Origin: Ilex aquifolium
Taxonomy: Eukaryota; Streptophyta; Magnoliopsida; Aquifoliales; Aquifoliaceae
DNA: 64,000 bases
Assembly (NCBI GenBank): GCA_951799425.1
Contig: OX637396.1
Coordinates: 39,051,901 to 39,115,900 of the forward strand
Direction: 5' to 3'
Each line of letters opens with the position of its first letter. Within the stretch, counting starts at the first letter, position 1. The position numbers and the translations under genes were made by a program. A model generated the notes under the pieces. It searched no databases, was not told where the DNA came from, and saw only the letters and a program-made list of their open reading frames with translations. Shown here piece by piece: positions 1 to 9,895 of this stretch.

Positions 1-116
1 TTTAACGGAGAACATATAATTAAAATACGGCAATAACATACAAAGAAAAGCCAACGAAAAACTGAAATGCTGAAGTTAATCGGAAACAAAAAAGCACATA
101 GGAGCAAAAGGTTTAC

Positions 117-1242
117 CCTGGATCAGTCTTGAAGACCAAGCCAAACAAAGGACCAATTGAAGCTCCTTCACAAAATGCAGTAACCAGCAAGAGAGAGACT
201 CCTTTCCACTGCTTGTAAAGAGATAGAGTAAGAATAGAGTGTAGCAAAACAAAAACTACCACAGAAAAGGCAATAAATAGGAGTGAATTGCAGAATACCT
301 CATTCCATAGTTGTGCTAAGATTAAACACAGGCCAGTTCCGATACATGCAAGAAGTGTTAATAAACCCCCAATGTTCCAAAGCAGATGCAAGTAGGCTCC
401 GGAAGCCGAACTCATCAGAGTACAAAACAAGGTGAGGTAAACCTGTGGCAACAGCCCAAAAAATAGTTAAGGAACATTTACCTTGTAAAAACAACACCTG
501 CATGCAGGTAAAAGGAAAATTTTGACATCAGAAGAAACAGTGATTCGAAGTACCAAAATCTCATACAAAATTCCATGTACAAACTAAACCAAGATGCAAT
601 CAATTTAATTAAAACAAACAAGCAAATCGAACCGAAGGTTGATTAAAAGAAACAAGACACTGTTCGAGCTGAAGAATCCTCACAAAAAACAGCACCAATT
701 TACCCCAATTACACCATATCCAAGGATCGCATCAAGATGCATATTTCAAGAACAATTGATGGTTGCACTGCGCAGACTAATAATTCATACGCCAAGAACC
801 ACAGCAAAAAATAGAGAATTTTAACAACCCGCTGATACTTTCACTTTCATACTGCCAAAATAAATCACGAAGGTTTGAGGGACTCTATAGCTATAATCCC
901 CTGAGAACAACGGTTATTTTAACGAAGTATAAAAAAAAACTCATGAATATGCAAAATCTACCAAATGTACTAGAATTTATTTGTTTCCAAATGTTCCAGT
1001 CTTAAAACCTTGGAATTCAGGAGTTTGATACTCACCATTCTACTTTCCTTACCATTTGCCTACATTTTCTTGACAACCAAACAGAAAATTCAAGCAACAA
1101 AACAGCAAGAAAAATGCATAGAACATCAATTCCAGATATTTTTTGAGAGAAAAATATTCATTACCTGTATCAGGTGAATTTGAACAGGTGGCGGGTTCTT
1201 CCCGAATAGAACATTCCAATCGATTTGAAAATACCTATTCAT
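117..1242 (-). CDS. Bax inhibitor 1-like protein, 5' part of gene (3' end outside window)
   Basis: Minus-strand gene with exons 1165-1242, 299-442 and 117-211; it continues beyond base 1. Donor and acceptor sites are canonical (GTAATG donor, CCACAG acceptor, GTATTC donor, GTAAAC donor) and keep frame. The joined product starts MNRYFQIDWNVLF and then matches the BI-1 family: SASGAYLHLLWNIGG forms the end of the first membrane helix, and EGASIGPLFGLV matches the EGASVGPL block of plant BI-1. BI-1 proteins are ER membrane proteins with 6-7 helices that suppress cell death and affect calcium leak; that role is inferred from the family. The N-terminus (26 residues before VYLTL) is shorter than in Arabidopsis BI-1. 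The acceptor of exon 3 is a tandem site (AAGCAG), so one Gln may be alternatively included. GA-rich DNA at 1297-1314 lies in the probable 5' UTR. Confidence 0.85.
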
Positions 1243-1856
1243 TGTACTGCGAATACCAGTGGAGAAGAAGCGAACGAGCAGCATTTTTTGCACAGAGAGA
1301 GAGAGAGAAGGAACGTGAAAGCTCTCTGTCAGAGTAAAGAGAAGAAGTGAAACGAACAAGCAACTGAATACTGAGAGCTGTATATACAGTCTGTTATTCT
1401 AGAGAGAGAAAGTTATCGCTTACCCACCCCTGTCCTTTCCTTTTGGTTTTATTTACAGAGTGCTTATTACGGGTTGTGTGAAGTTTATGGAAAATTCTAA
1501 GGGTAATTTGGGGAAATGGTAAACGGAATAGTTCGGATGTTCGCGGGAATGAAAGAGATTTCGAAATCGATGCAACCGACGACTGCTTAGCTGGAAGCTG
1601 GGAAGATCTGAACAGTTGAATTCAGTATTGGAAAGAATTCGATTCACCAATATTCATTACAACTCAGATAATTCACCCATACACAACAACAAAAACAGAA
1701 TGAAACTAAGAACAAAAAGAAGATTGAACAACTCTACCTATTGATGAACTGTCCATTGAATCATATCAACACAATACTGAATCTTATTACAATAAAAAAA
1801 AAAAAAAATTCCCCACACAATCTTAATCTTCAAATCACAATAGCACTGCCTCTTGC
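1243..1856. other. Intergenic region between BI-1-like and phytocyanin genes
   Basis: Holds the promoter and 5' leader of the BI-1-like gene (GA-rich stretches at 1297-1314 and 1402-1409) and the 3' flank of the phytocyanin gene, with an A-run at 1795-1808. No further gene is visible. Short open frames here lack family similarity. Confidence 0.5.
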
Positions 1857-3223
1857 CTAGGCCATAAATGCAACCACAATCGTCGAAAATAATCCGAGCA
1901 CCAGACTATTCAGGCTAGCAAAAGCACTGGCTGCTCCGGTTTGTGATGCTGGAGTAACATTATTAGCAGGGGTGGCGGTTGTCGAGGGTGGACTGCCGGA
2001 AGAAGTCGAGCTGGAGGGCGGTGATGGGGTGGCGACCGGGGTTCCACCTCCAACAGGGGTGCTTGCTGCCACAACATTGACTGATAGCTTCATGCCTTGC
2101 CCACAGTGACCAAATGAAGGACATATGAAGTACATTGACCCGGGTGATTTCAGGGGAATTGTGGTTTGGCCACCATTGTAGGATTGAAGGGCATTGCCAG
2201 TGGCACAATTGTCATAGTCATCTTGACTAACTTGGTCCAAACTGTGGCTGCTATCATAATTGAACACTGTTCATGAATATAAGAATTTGGTAAGTATGTA
2301 ATATTAAAATCAAATAAGCAAATAGAGGGTGTCCAAGAAGCCCCTCATATGGTGAATCAAAACTAAAATTGAAGAGAGAGAGAGAGATTGCTTAGTATGT
2401 GCATAATTATGTTAATATTATGCACATGCATAGCATATCAATACAATGTTTACTTACCCAAAAAAAAAAAAAAATTATCTTCATTGGTATTCTTTTTTTT
2501 GGTCAGACCATCCGGTATCCGAAAGCCACATTGGGCTCCGACTAATCCGGATTCGAGCCGGGTGGGACCACAAAGGCAGCAAAGCTCTTCCTACCGAATG
2601 CAGCTGCGTTCCCAAGACTCGAACCCGAGACCTTGGTTAAGCTAGATAGATCTATTTTACTAACCTAATTATTTACCGTCCTTGAATTATTAGTAGACAC
2701 AATATTAGTTTAGACCGATTCTCAATCCAAGGATAGCCATGGATTAAGTCTAAATAGTAATATTGTAATTCCTAATTCTACTAACTCTCGAAGAGTCACT
2801 TACAACTTTTTGAATCGCTTTTAAGTTCACATTTATAACTAATGGAAAAAAAAAAATGAATACTGCCAACAAATATTCCAGATCGACATCGCCTTCCATA
2901 TGTTTTTTTTTTTAAATTTCTCTCAACTATAGGTCATTCAATGTGATTAGGTAGAAGACTCTCCTATGTATATGGAGCACATTTGAATTCTTAAATCTGG
3001 TAAATGAATCGGTAACTGTAACGATATATTTTTAAACGTGGTTTAAACTTTAAAGTTGAACCAACTTACAAAGTGTGTCGCCGACGTTAAATTTTTCGCC
3101 GGCTGCCCAAGTAGCATAATCTCCGGAGGTGGTCCAGCCTGAACTGCCGCCGACAACGTGCTGCACTGCATAGGTGGCCGGAGCGGCAAGGAGGAGGAGA
3201 AGGAGAGCAGCTGCCATGGCCAT
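1857..3223 (-). CDS. Uclacyanin-type phytocyanin (blue copper protein), GPI-anchored
   Basis: Two exons, 3070-3223 and 1857-2266, joined by an 803-bp intron (GTAAG donor, AACAG acceptor); 187 residues. Residues 1-19 form a signal peptide with a six-Leu core. The cupredoxin domain follows: His59 (NYDSSHSL), Cys100, His105 and Met110 in ICPSFGHCGQGM are the type-1 copper ligands. Cys72 and Cys106 form the usual disulfide. Met as axial ligand points to the uclacyanin/plantacyanin class, not stellacyanin (Gln) or the copper-free early nodulin-like group. A Pro/Ser/Thr-rich linker (about 122-155), likely O-glycosylated, leads to a C-terminal hydrophobic tail typical of a GPI-anchor signal. The protein probably acts in electron transfer at the cell surface; the partner is unknown. 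The start is the first of two ATGs (MAM). A 5'-truncated SINE sits in the intron. Confidence 0.93.
2493..2640 (-). mobile_element. 5'-truncated tRNA-derived SINE in phytocyanin intron
   Basis: Read on the minus strand, the element contains a good RNA polymerase III box B (GGGTTCGAGTC, 2616-2626), a middle part with GATTAGTCGGAGC, and ends GTCTGACC followed by eight A. Box A is missing, so the copy is 5'-truncated. The middle and the GACC-A(n) end recur at 9507-9655, which supports a repeat family. No clear target-site duplication is visible. Confidence 0.55.
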
Positions 3224-3306
3224 GTCTCAAGTTTTTCTGAATGCTCAATGAAGAAGAATGTAGATGAGATGAGACACAAATGTGGAGAATGGCCTCATAG
3301 TCATAG

Positions 3307-3318
3307 CTATTTATATAG
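3307..3318 (-). promoter_or_regulatory. TATA box of phytocyanin gene
   Basis: CTATATAAATAG on the minus strand, about 85-95 bases upstream of the phytocyanin ATG at 3223, a normal distance for a plant TATA box with a 50-60 base leader. Confidence 0.6.
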
Positions 3319-3439
3319 AAACTATGAGTTATGAAAACATGGGAATTTTAATAATTTGGAGGGTAGAAAATTGTTTCTAATACCAACTTCTGTTTTTCAT
3401 GTTAATTAATTGTGTCTTAAATCATTTGTGTAATGGTTT

Positions 3440-3440
<1 letters not shown>

Positions 3441-3494
<54 letters not shown>
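3441..3494. repeat. (CT)27 microsatellite upstream of phytocyanin gene
   Basis: 27 uninterrupted CT units, reading as GA repeats on the coding strand about 120 bp upstream of the TATA box. GA/CT tracts in plant promoters can bind BBR/BPC GAGA-factors. Likely length-polymorphic. Confidence 0.95.
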
Positions 3495-3498
<4 letters not shown>

Positions 3499-4262
3499 CT
3501 GTGCTGGCTTTGAAGAGTTGTGTTTGGTCATTAGCTATTTAGAACAAAGATAAGAACATGGACACTAGTCGTAAAATCGGGGTTAAGATCTATTTCATTA
3601 CTTTAACATATAATTTCATTCATTGATAGATCATTTACTCTGAATTCAAATGATGTTAAACATTAGTGGGTCCCTCACTCATAATTCATATAGCTACATG
3701 TTCTATTATTGAGTGAAATTGAATAAAAAGATAATGAAAAGTATCTGAATCCGTGAACTTACGACAAAGAGACACAATCAGCTTGATTTTCACCATGAAA
3801 CACACCGCTACAACGGCTTCAACTAAGCCAATTAATTAAAATTGACAAATTAACTCGCACAAGTATTCTAGTGGTGTTTCCCAAATCAAACTAAATATCT
3901 ATAATGTGTTGTTGATTACGCGTATCTTAAATTTTTTCTATATGAGTGAATCTGAAGTAATTTCGCCTTAGAAAGGTTGGTTGTCAACAAAAAAAAAACC
4001 AGTATAAGTCAAGAGCTAAGATAGATGATTCTCAATTGGCACAGATCATGCTCTCACCATATCAACCATTTTATATACAGATTTCAATAATTGCCAACTA
4101 ATGTTTGTATGAGAATCATAGCATGATCCCAGTTGTTTTTTTGGTCGGGTCACAGATAATTTTATTTGATTTCTCTTATGAAATAATGTCAGATATTGAC
4201 TTATAATCAATCGAGTTGTTGGTAGGACTTCGCAATTATTAACCCGGCTCACTAATTTGATA
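3495..4262. other. AT-rich intergenic stretch
   Basis: No gene or convincing repeat seen. At 4135-4155 a T-run followed by GGTCGGG resembles the tail of the SINE family found elsewhere in the window, but no target duplication could be found. Confidence 0.35.
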
Positions 4263-4272
4263 CGAAATCGTT

Positions 4273-4475
4273 GAATTTATTACTAAAATATTGTCATTTT
4301 CAAATAAAAATATCGATCTACCGCATTTTTCAACTTATTTACCGATCTACTGCAATTTTTAAAGGCAGAATTATTGATTCCGTTTTCAAAAACTGCAGTA
4401 AATCGATAAATAAGTTGAAAAGTGCGATAGATCTTTATTTTTGTTTAAAAATGATAATATTTTGGTAATAGATTC
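4273..4475. mobile_element. Mutator-type MITE, 203 bp, with 10-bp target duplication
   Basis: Almost the whole element is one inverted repeat. The left end GAATTTATTACTAAAATATT pairs with the right end read on the other strand, GAATCTATTACCAAAATATT, and the arms extend about 88 bases each around a short loop near 4361-4387. It is flanked by exact 10-bp direct repeats CGAAATCGTT (4263-4272 and 4476-4485). A 9-10 bp target duplication with long terminal inverted repeats is the mark of the Mutator superfamily. It has no coding capacity. Confidence 0.85.
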
Positions 4476-4485
4476 CGAAATCGTT

Positions 4486-5326
4486 ACTAATTTATTGGAT
4501 ATGAGTTTTGATTATATTATACAAGCGGTCCGTCCCGTGTAACGAACGAAATTATAATTTGTCATCTCCTTTTTATTTTTATTTTATTATTTATTCATTT
4601 TCTCTCATTCTATCACTTGTCACTTGAAAAGTTAGATACGTAATTATAAAATTAAAAAAAAATTGGATGGTAAAAAATAATTATTTTTGAATATTTGGAA
4701 AAGTACATGTTAATTATTTGCTAGTTAAGGGTGGTTAGAAATGCATGTATTGGAGATCTGATTGGAGAGACCTTAGATTTTGAATTAAAAACTCAAAATT
4801 CTAATAATTTAGGAAATGGTGAGAGAAGGATTCTTAAACCCTAATCCCTCTAAATTCTTCGTTTTTTTTATATATATAGATAGATATACGGGTGATTATC
4901 ATGTAATTAGTTCGATCGACCTATTCAATAAAAGACACCAACCTGATTACACAAGATTATAAAAAGTCTAGTACTATTGAGATACAATGTGAATTCAAGA
5001 TGACACGAGACGTTATTAGTATTGGATATTGAGTGGTTAAAGCATGCATTAGTTTAAGAAAAGAATAAGCATATATGGGGAGACCCAATTGGTGCAAGAA
5101 AAATCAAACACTTATATCTGGTGAGGGCTTAACCAAACTTCTTTCGAATCTCACTTAATCTGTTGAACAACTATGAGTTGGTTTGGAATTATAAGCCATG
5201 ACAATAGCTTAGGTTCAATAATAATTTTGAAAACACCATGGCCATCTTTAAAGAAACATGCATGCTTTATTTTATGGCCTACTCTTTGACTCCAATGATA
5301 ATAATGGAAGCTCTTCAACAAAACCA
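4486..5326. other. AT-rich intergenic stretch
   Basis: No gene or clear repeat structure recognised. Confidence 0.35.
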
Positions 5327-5745
5327 TTTTTTTTTTAGGTCGACTAATGTGTTTTGGGGGGAAAATGATATTTTTACTTAATATGGGAATTGAATCTCGA
5401 GACTTAATTCAATACAACTATTGAATTGAAAGTGCGCTTCATCTAATATTTAAACTTACAACTAATACAATTGCTACATTGAATTAGGTTCATGTAGCAT
5501 TGCTCGTGTTTTTTAATAGGTCTTTTTGCACTTTGATTTTTTTTAGGTCGATTAATGTGTTTTTGGGGAAAATGATATTTGACTTAATATGGGAATCGAA
5601 TCTCGAGACTTAATTCAATTCAACTTATATTGAATTGAAAGTGCGTTTCATACAACATTTGAATTTACAAGTAATACAATTGCTACATTGAATTAGGTTC
5701 ATGTAGCGTTGCTTGTGTTTTTTAATAAGTCTTTTAGCACTTTGT
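5327..5745 (-). repeat. Tandem pair of ~210-bp SINE-like repeats
   Basis: Two direct copies, 5327-5536 and 5537-5745, align over their whole length with few differences. Each starts with a T-run and AGGTCGA. On the minus strand each ends in GACCTAAAAAAAA and the second holds a box-B-like GAGATTCGATTCCC. The poly(A) end and box B suggest a pol III retroelement, but no box A is evident. Head-to-tail arrangement may come from unequal exchange or from insertion into an earlier copy's tail. Confidence 0.6.
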
Positions 5746-6026
5746 ACCCAAAAAGATTTTAAGTTTTTTACTTTGCACCCTCAAAGATTAAATTTATCAC
5801 ATTATACCTTTAATGTATTAAAAGTGTTGTAATTTGACTCTTCTGTTAGCTTCCGTTATTTTTTCCATCAAAAGCCAATCCATTGGCACTGACGAAAAAA
5901 TTTACGAAAAGTTAACAGAATGACCACATTGCAACACTTTTGATACATTTAAGGTGTAATGTGGAAAAAATTCATCGTTGAGAGCGCAAAGTGAGAAACT
6001 TAAAATCTTTCAGGATGCAAAGTAAA
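5738..6026. mobile_element. Foldback (MITE-like) element, ~290 bp
   Basis: Left arm beginning at 5738 (GCACTTTGTACCC) pairs with the right arm ending near 6026 over about 120 bases. Shared blocks include AAAGATTTTAAGTTT and AAAAGTGTTG. No open reading frame. The target duplication could not be fixed. Confidence 0.6.
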
Positions 6027-6555
6027 ATTTACCCTTTTTAATATAACAAATAAGAATATATGGAATGAGATCTCATTCAATACATTTTTTTTTTCTAATT
6101 TTCTTCTTGGTATATCAATTATCATTTATTTAAGTAGAATTCATTGTGTGCAAATGGGTCTTTTCGTCATTAATAGTGAATAATTCGTCAAAAAAATAAT
6201 TAAAAGAAAAAAAAATATTAGAGAAGATTTGAATCCGAAATATATAACAAACTAATAAGTTATAACTACATATTTATACGAAAATAACAGCGTGAGTTAC
6301 GTATTTACTTGAGAGAATCATTGTATTAATGTTATAATGTTAAGAGTGGCCAGCTAATTTGTGCAAATCCGATAGGACAATATTGTAATTTTCAACATGG
6401 GCCGAACCAATTGGGCCAAAAGTAATTAGGCCGTAGGTTGGTACTATATGTGATGGGCCCATCAGAGGTTAGCCCAGGCCCTGCCAATGGGTTTTTATCC
6501 TTGACCAGGCTCCATATTTTCAGTTATTTTCATCATCCCGGCCAAAAAAAAAAAA
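6027..6555. other. Intergenic stretch with clustered GGCC motifs
   Basis: Mostly AT-rich. At 6400-6490 several TGGGCC/GGGCCC motifs cluster (TTGGGCCAA, ATGGGCCCAT). Such motifs resemble site II (TCP-binding) promoter elements, but no transcript start or gene is evident nearby. Confidence 0.3.
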
Positions 6556-7833
6556 GGGTTTTTTAGGTGTGGGTACAATTTTTTAGACTTATTTAGGCAA
6601 AAGTGTATGGATAAGTTGTTTATTCCATTAAGTACAATTTTTATAAAACTTTTTATGTTTAGGTACAAAATTCAAATGAATTAAAATCATTTTTTACCTA
6701 AACACCCTTCCTTAATTTATGCATTCTTAATTGATAGTTATATATCTAATCAAATATGTAAAGATTTCATTAGATTCTTTCACTACCTCTCCCCTATTTT
6801 CTCTCCATCTCTCTCTCTCTTTCCCCTTTACTTTCTCTATCTCTCCCCTATTTTCTCTCTATATCTATCATTGATAATTTATTTTATTTTCAAATATGTA
6901 AAGATTTGATTTATTTTTTCATCTCTCTCCCTTTATTTTCTGTAACCATTTCGCTCTCTCCCTATTTTATCTCTTTATTTATATCAACATTACAACAACA
7001 TAATTACACTAATCAGTTACACCAATCAGTTACAATTGTCTTATAATACACCAAACAGTTATTCATGCATTCTAATAAACCAAACAGTTACACCAAACAA
7101 TTACACGAATTTATAATATCAACACAATTTGTCAATCAGTTGTTTACATAAACTTAATAGTTACACTATTTAGTATCGCGACATCGTTACACCAATCATA
7201 TATATCAAATTTAGTATAATGATAAAGTTTTTTGTGTAATTATAAACCTAATTTGGTGTATATAATTGATGTAACCATGTCGTGATACTAAATGATGTAA
7301 CTCTTTGATTTATATAAATAACAAAATGACAAATTTGAGTTGGTGTTGTAATTTTGTATAATTGTTTAGTATAACTGTTTAATTTATTATAACACATGAG
7401 TAACTGTTTAGTGTATTATAGGGTAATTGTAACTAATTGGTGTAACTGATTAGTATAATTGTGTTGTGTAACATTGATATAAGGAGAGAGAAAAATGGAG
7501 AGAATAAGGAAATAAGGGGAGAAGGAGTGTGAGAGAGAGAGAAAATAAGCGGTGAGAGAGAGAGAAAATAAGCGGAGAGAGAGATGAAAAAATTAAATCA
7601 AATTTTTACATATTTAAAAAAAATTTATCAATATGAGAGAGAGAGAGAAATAGATATAGAGAAAATAGGAAAGAGAGAGTGAAAGAGTAATGAAGAGAAA
7701 GGAGAGAGAGTAATGGAGTAATAAATACCCTTTTAGTCTTTTTTCAAAAAAATGCACTTAGAGCAAAATAAGTTTTTTTAATGTAGTTTAGCTAAAATAA
7801 GTCTAAATTTTTGTACCGACTTCTAAATTACCC
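6556..7833. mobile_element. 1.28-kb foldback element with ~600-bp inverted arms
   Basis: Ends GGGT...ACCC are inverted; TTTAGACTTATTT near each end and many internal blocks pair in inverted orientation: ATATGTAAAGATTT and CTCTCTCCAT-type tracts against GAGAGAGA tracts, and CAGTTACACCAA against TTGGTGTAACTG. The arms meet near 7215-7240, where TAGTATCGCGACAT (about 7170) faces ATGTCGTGATACTA (about 7279). A runs flank both ends (12 A at 6544-6555, 9 A at 7834-7842), compatible with a 9-bp duplication. No transposase frame is present, so it is a non-autonomous DNA transposon, possibly Mutator-like. Confidence 0.7.
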
Positions 7834-7842
7834 AAAAAAAAA

Positions 7843-8470
7843 TATAGTCTATTGTACGAGACTCCCTCCATAACGAGATTTGGAGAGTGACAGCGAAGAT
7901 AAATTAGTTAATAAACTCCAATAGATTGAAATTTGGATTGGAGTTCCCAAATCAAGTTCAGATTGCTTGAAATACAATACGAACGACACGACACGATCCG
8001 ACCCATAGAGAGATGTAACAAATAGCAACAAGGATACACTTTTTTGAGTTTGTTAAGCACCTGAACTTAGTAAAGAAGGCATGATGTATAGCCTGAGTTT
8101 GAGGATTTGGACAAAAATAGCAACATGCAGATAAAGTCAAAAGCCCTATAAATCCCCCCCCAAATGGCTTTAAGACAAAAAGTGAGGGTGTCACTAGCAG
8201 CAACTTTGGTGTCCCTAAGTTCAAAGAACTCTATCCATGCAAACAGATTTGTGCGCGGTGATTTCCGCAGAATAAAAGAAAAGGACAGATTTTTCATGTG
8301 ATGAACACGGGGTTTATCTGATAGTCGAGGATCCCGAGGCAAAATGGAGTGATGAAACTCCTAAGGAGTGGTGATGAATTGTCTTTCCAGCAATCCACAT
8401 GATTTCAGCGAGTCAGGAAGGAATATGTCACTCAGAAGAGAGAGTTAAAAGGGGGCCGGAGTGTTTTTCG
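7843..8470. other. Unassigned stretch, probably degraded transposon
   Basis: Higher GC than the flanks and with overlapping short open frames on the minus strand, but none resembles a known family. It runs into the LTR-like stretch to its right. Confidence 0.25.
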
Positions 8471-9360
8471 GTGTAACTCATCCGACGGTCAAGTCATTGC
8501 GTGTGAGAGAAAGGAGGAAACATTGTTGTATTTGTGATAATATGATTTGCGTACCTCTGTCCTTAGTTCTTTGTAACTATTTATACCTTCATGGAGGTCA
8601 TCATCACTGAGAGGTGGGTCATGTCAAGAAGAGACTCCCCATTGGTCCATTTGTGAGGCACTGGTTAGTGTTCAGTCATTGGGCAAAACACCTCATATTT
8701 TGCGTGGGGGAGGCTCTGACATTAAATGCTCAGGCTCCCGAGCATTTAATGCTCTTCTTTCTAAGCTTCCTGAGCATCATGGACAACCCATCCTTATGAG
8801 GGATTATTAAATGCTCTTCTGGATGGCTGCGTGTCAGCAGGGACATTCTTGTCAATTGACACTCAATTCTGCACTTTGTGCCACGTGTTCAAACTCCCTT
8901 TGACTGTTGGTCTTGACCTTTCTACCATTTTGACTTCTTTGAGAAAGCAAGTTAATGATGAATGGACAGCTGTGATCTCAAGTGATGACAGTTGCCAATT
9001 ATCCTCCCCTGTCTCGAGGTCTTGGATCCGAGGTGATGTCAAAGAGTAGGCCTCGAGGGAGGGCAAATTAAACCGATGAAACTTGTCGCAATATGGGAAT
9101 AGAGATATCCTCGGTGCCAAGAACACGTGTCAACACCATAAGCTTCTGATGTCCTCGATGCTGAGAACATGTGGCAACACAACAAGCTTCTGATGTTCTC
9201 GGTGCCGAGGACACGTGGCAATACCACAAGCTCCTGATGACCTCGGTGCCGAGAACACGTGACAGCATTCCAAGCAATGGTGACTTCGGTGTTGAGGACA
9301 CGTGTCAGCCTTCGATGGAATCTCAAAAGTGTCCCATCAAGATTCAATACAGAACAACGT
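8471..9360 (+). mobile_element. LTR-like region (probable retrotransposon LTR fragment)
   Basis: GC-richer than the flanks, non-coding, with a TATA-like TATTTATACC near 8577, a 12-bp perfect hairpin stem (CATTAAATGCTC, 8720-8731, paired with 8740-8751) and a 44-bp tandem repeat at its right end. These are common LTR features, but I could not fix TG/CA ends, a target duplication or a second LTR. Confidence 0.35.
9109..9327 (+). repeat. 44-bp tandem repeat, five units, each with a G-box-like core
   Basis: Units start at 9109, 9153, 9197, 9241 and 9284. Each begins with a palindromic CCTCGGTGCCGAGG-like block and continues with ACACGTGTCA or a close variant. The core CACGTG (G-box/ABRE-like) is intact in four of five units; the second reads CATGTG. 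Spacing is 44, 44, 44 and 43 bp. Confidence 0.85.
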
Positions 9361-9506
9361 TGCATGACTTACACAAGTTGACATGAATGGTCCATGTAGA
9401 TAACTCCAAGCTTTTACGTAGCATATATACTACTTTTGGATGGATTGATGCAATCGTTTTCCTCTACAACAATAATACACATGGAGGCCCGTCAACATAA
9501 ATATTC

Positions 9507-9655
9507 TTTTTTTTTTTTTTGGTCCGACGGTCAGGAGTGTCCAGGTCAGCTTAAGCAAACCTCGACTAATCCTCTTCCGGTCCGGTCAAAGGCAGGCCAC
9601 GCCGACACAAGTTTCAGGTTCCATACTGGTAACACTTGTGAATCCCAAGGTGACC
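9507..9655 (-). mobile_element. Truncated SINE, same family as 2493-2640
   Basis: On the minus strand it contains GGATTAGTCGAGG, matching GGATTAGTCGGAG in the copy at 2493-2640, and ends GTCGGACC followed by 14 A. Box B is degenerate. The right (5') border is approximate. Confidence 0.5.
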
Positions 9656-9853
9656 TGAAATTTTGCATGATATTCATCTCTCTCTCTCTCTCCATATTTA
9701 TGAGGAACAAGCTCATTTGCATCACTATTCCACATAAGAAAATAAACTGCATTCAATTGAGTCTCAATGTATCATAGTTCCATTCAATGTAACAGACCAC
9801 GAAGGATACTTCTGGGATTAATTTGATTCAACAAAAAATTGATATCTTCAGCT

Positions 9854-9862
9854 TATAAATAG
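9854..9862 (+). promoter_or_regulatory. TATA box of the dioxygenase gene
   Basis: TATAAATAG, 34 bases before the ATG at 9896. Transcription should start near 9885, leaving about 10 bases of leader before that ATG; the in-frame ATG at 9917 may therefore be used instead. Confidence 0.6.
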
Positions 9863-9895
9863 AGAAGTATAGCCACCTTTAAGATCACTAACAAG

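Noticed and set aside
2616-2626. Possible tRNA gene, from the strong box B
   Set aside because: No box A, no cloverleaf and a poly(A) end; it fits a truncated SINE.
9109-9327. Regular 44-bp repeats that could suggest a CRISPR array
   Set aside because: The repeat fills the whole unit with no unique spacers, and the window is plant nuclear DNA. It is a tandem repeat in an LTR-like region.
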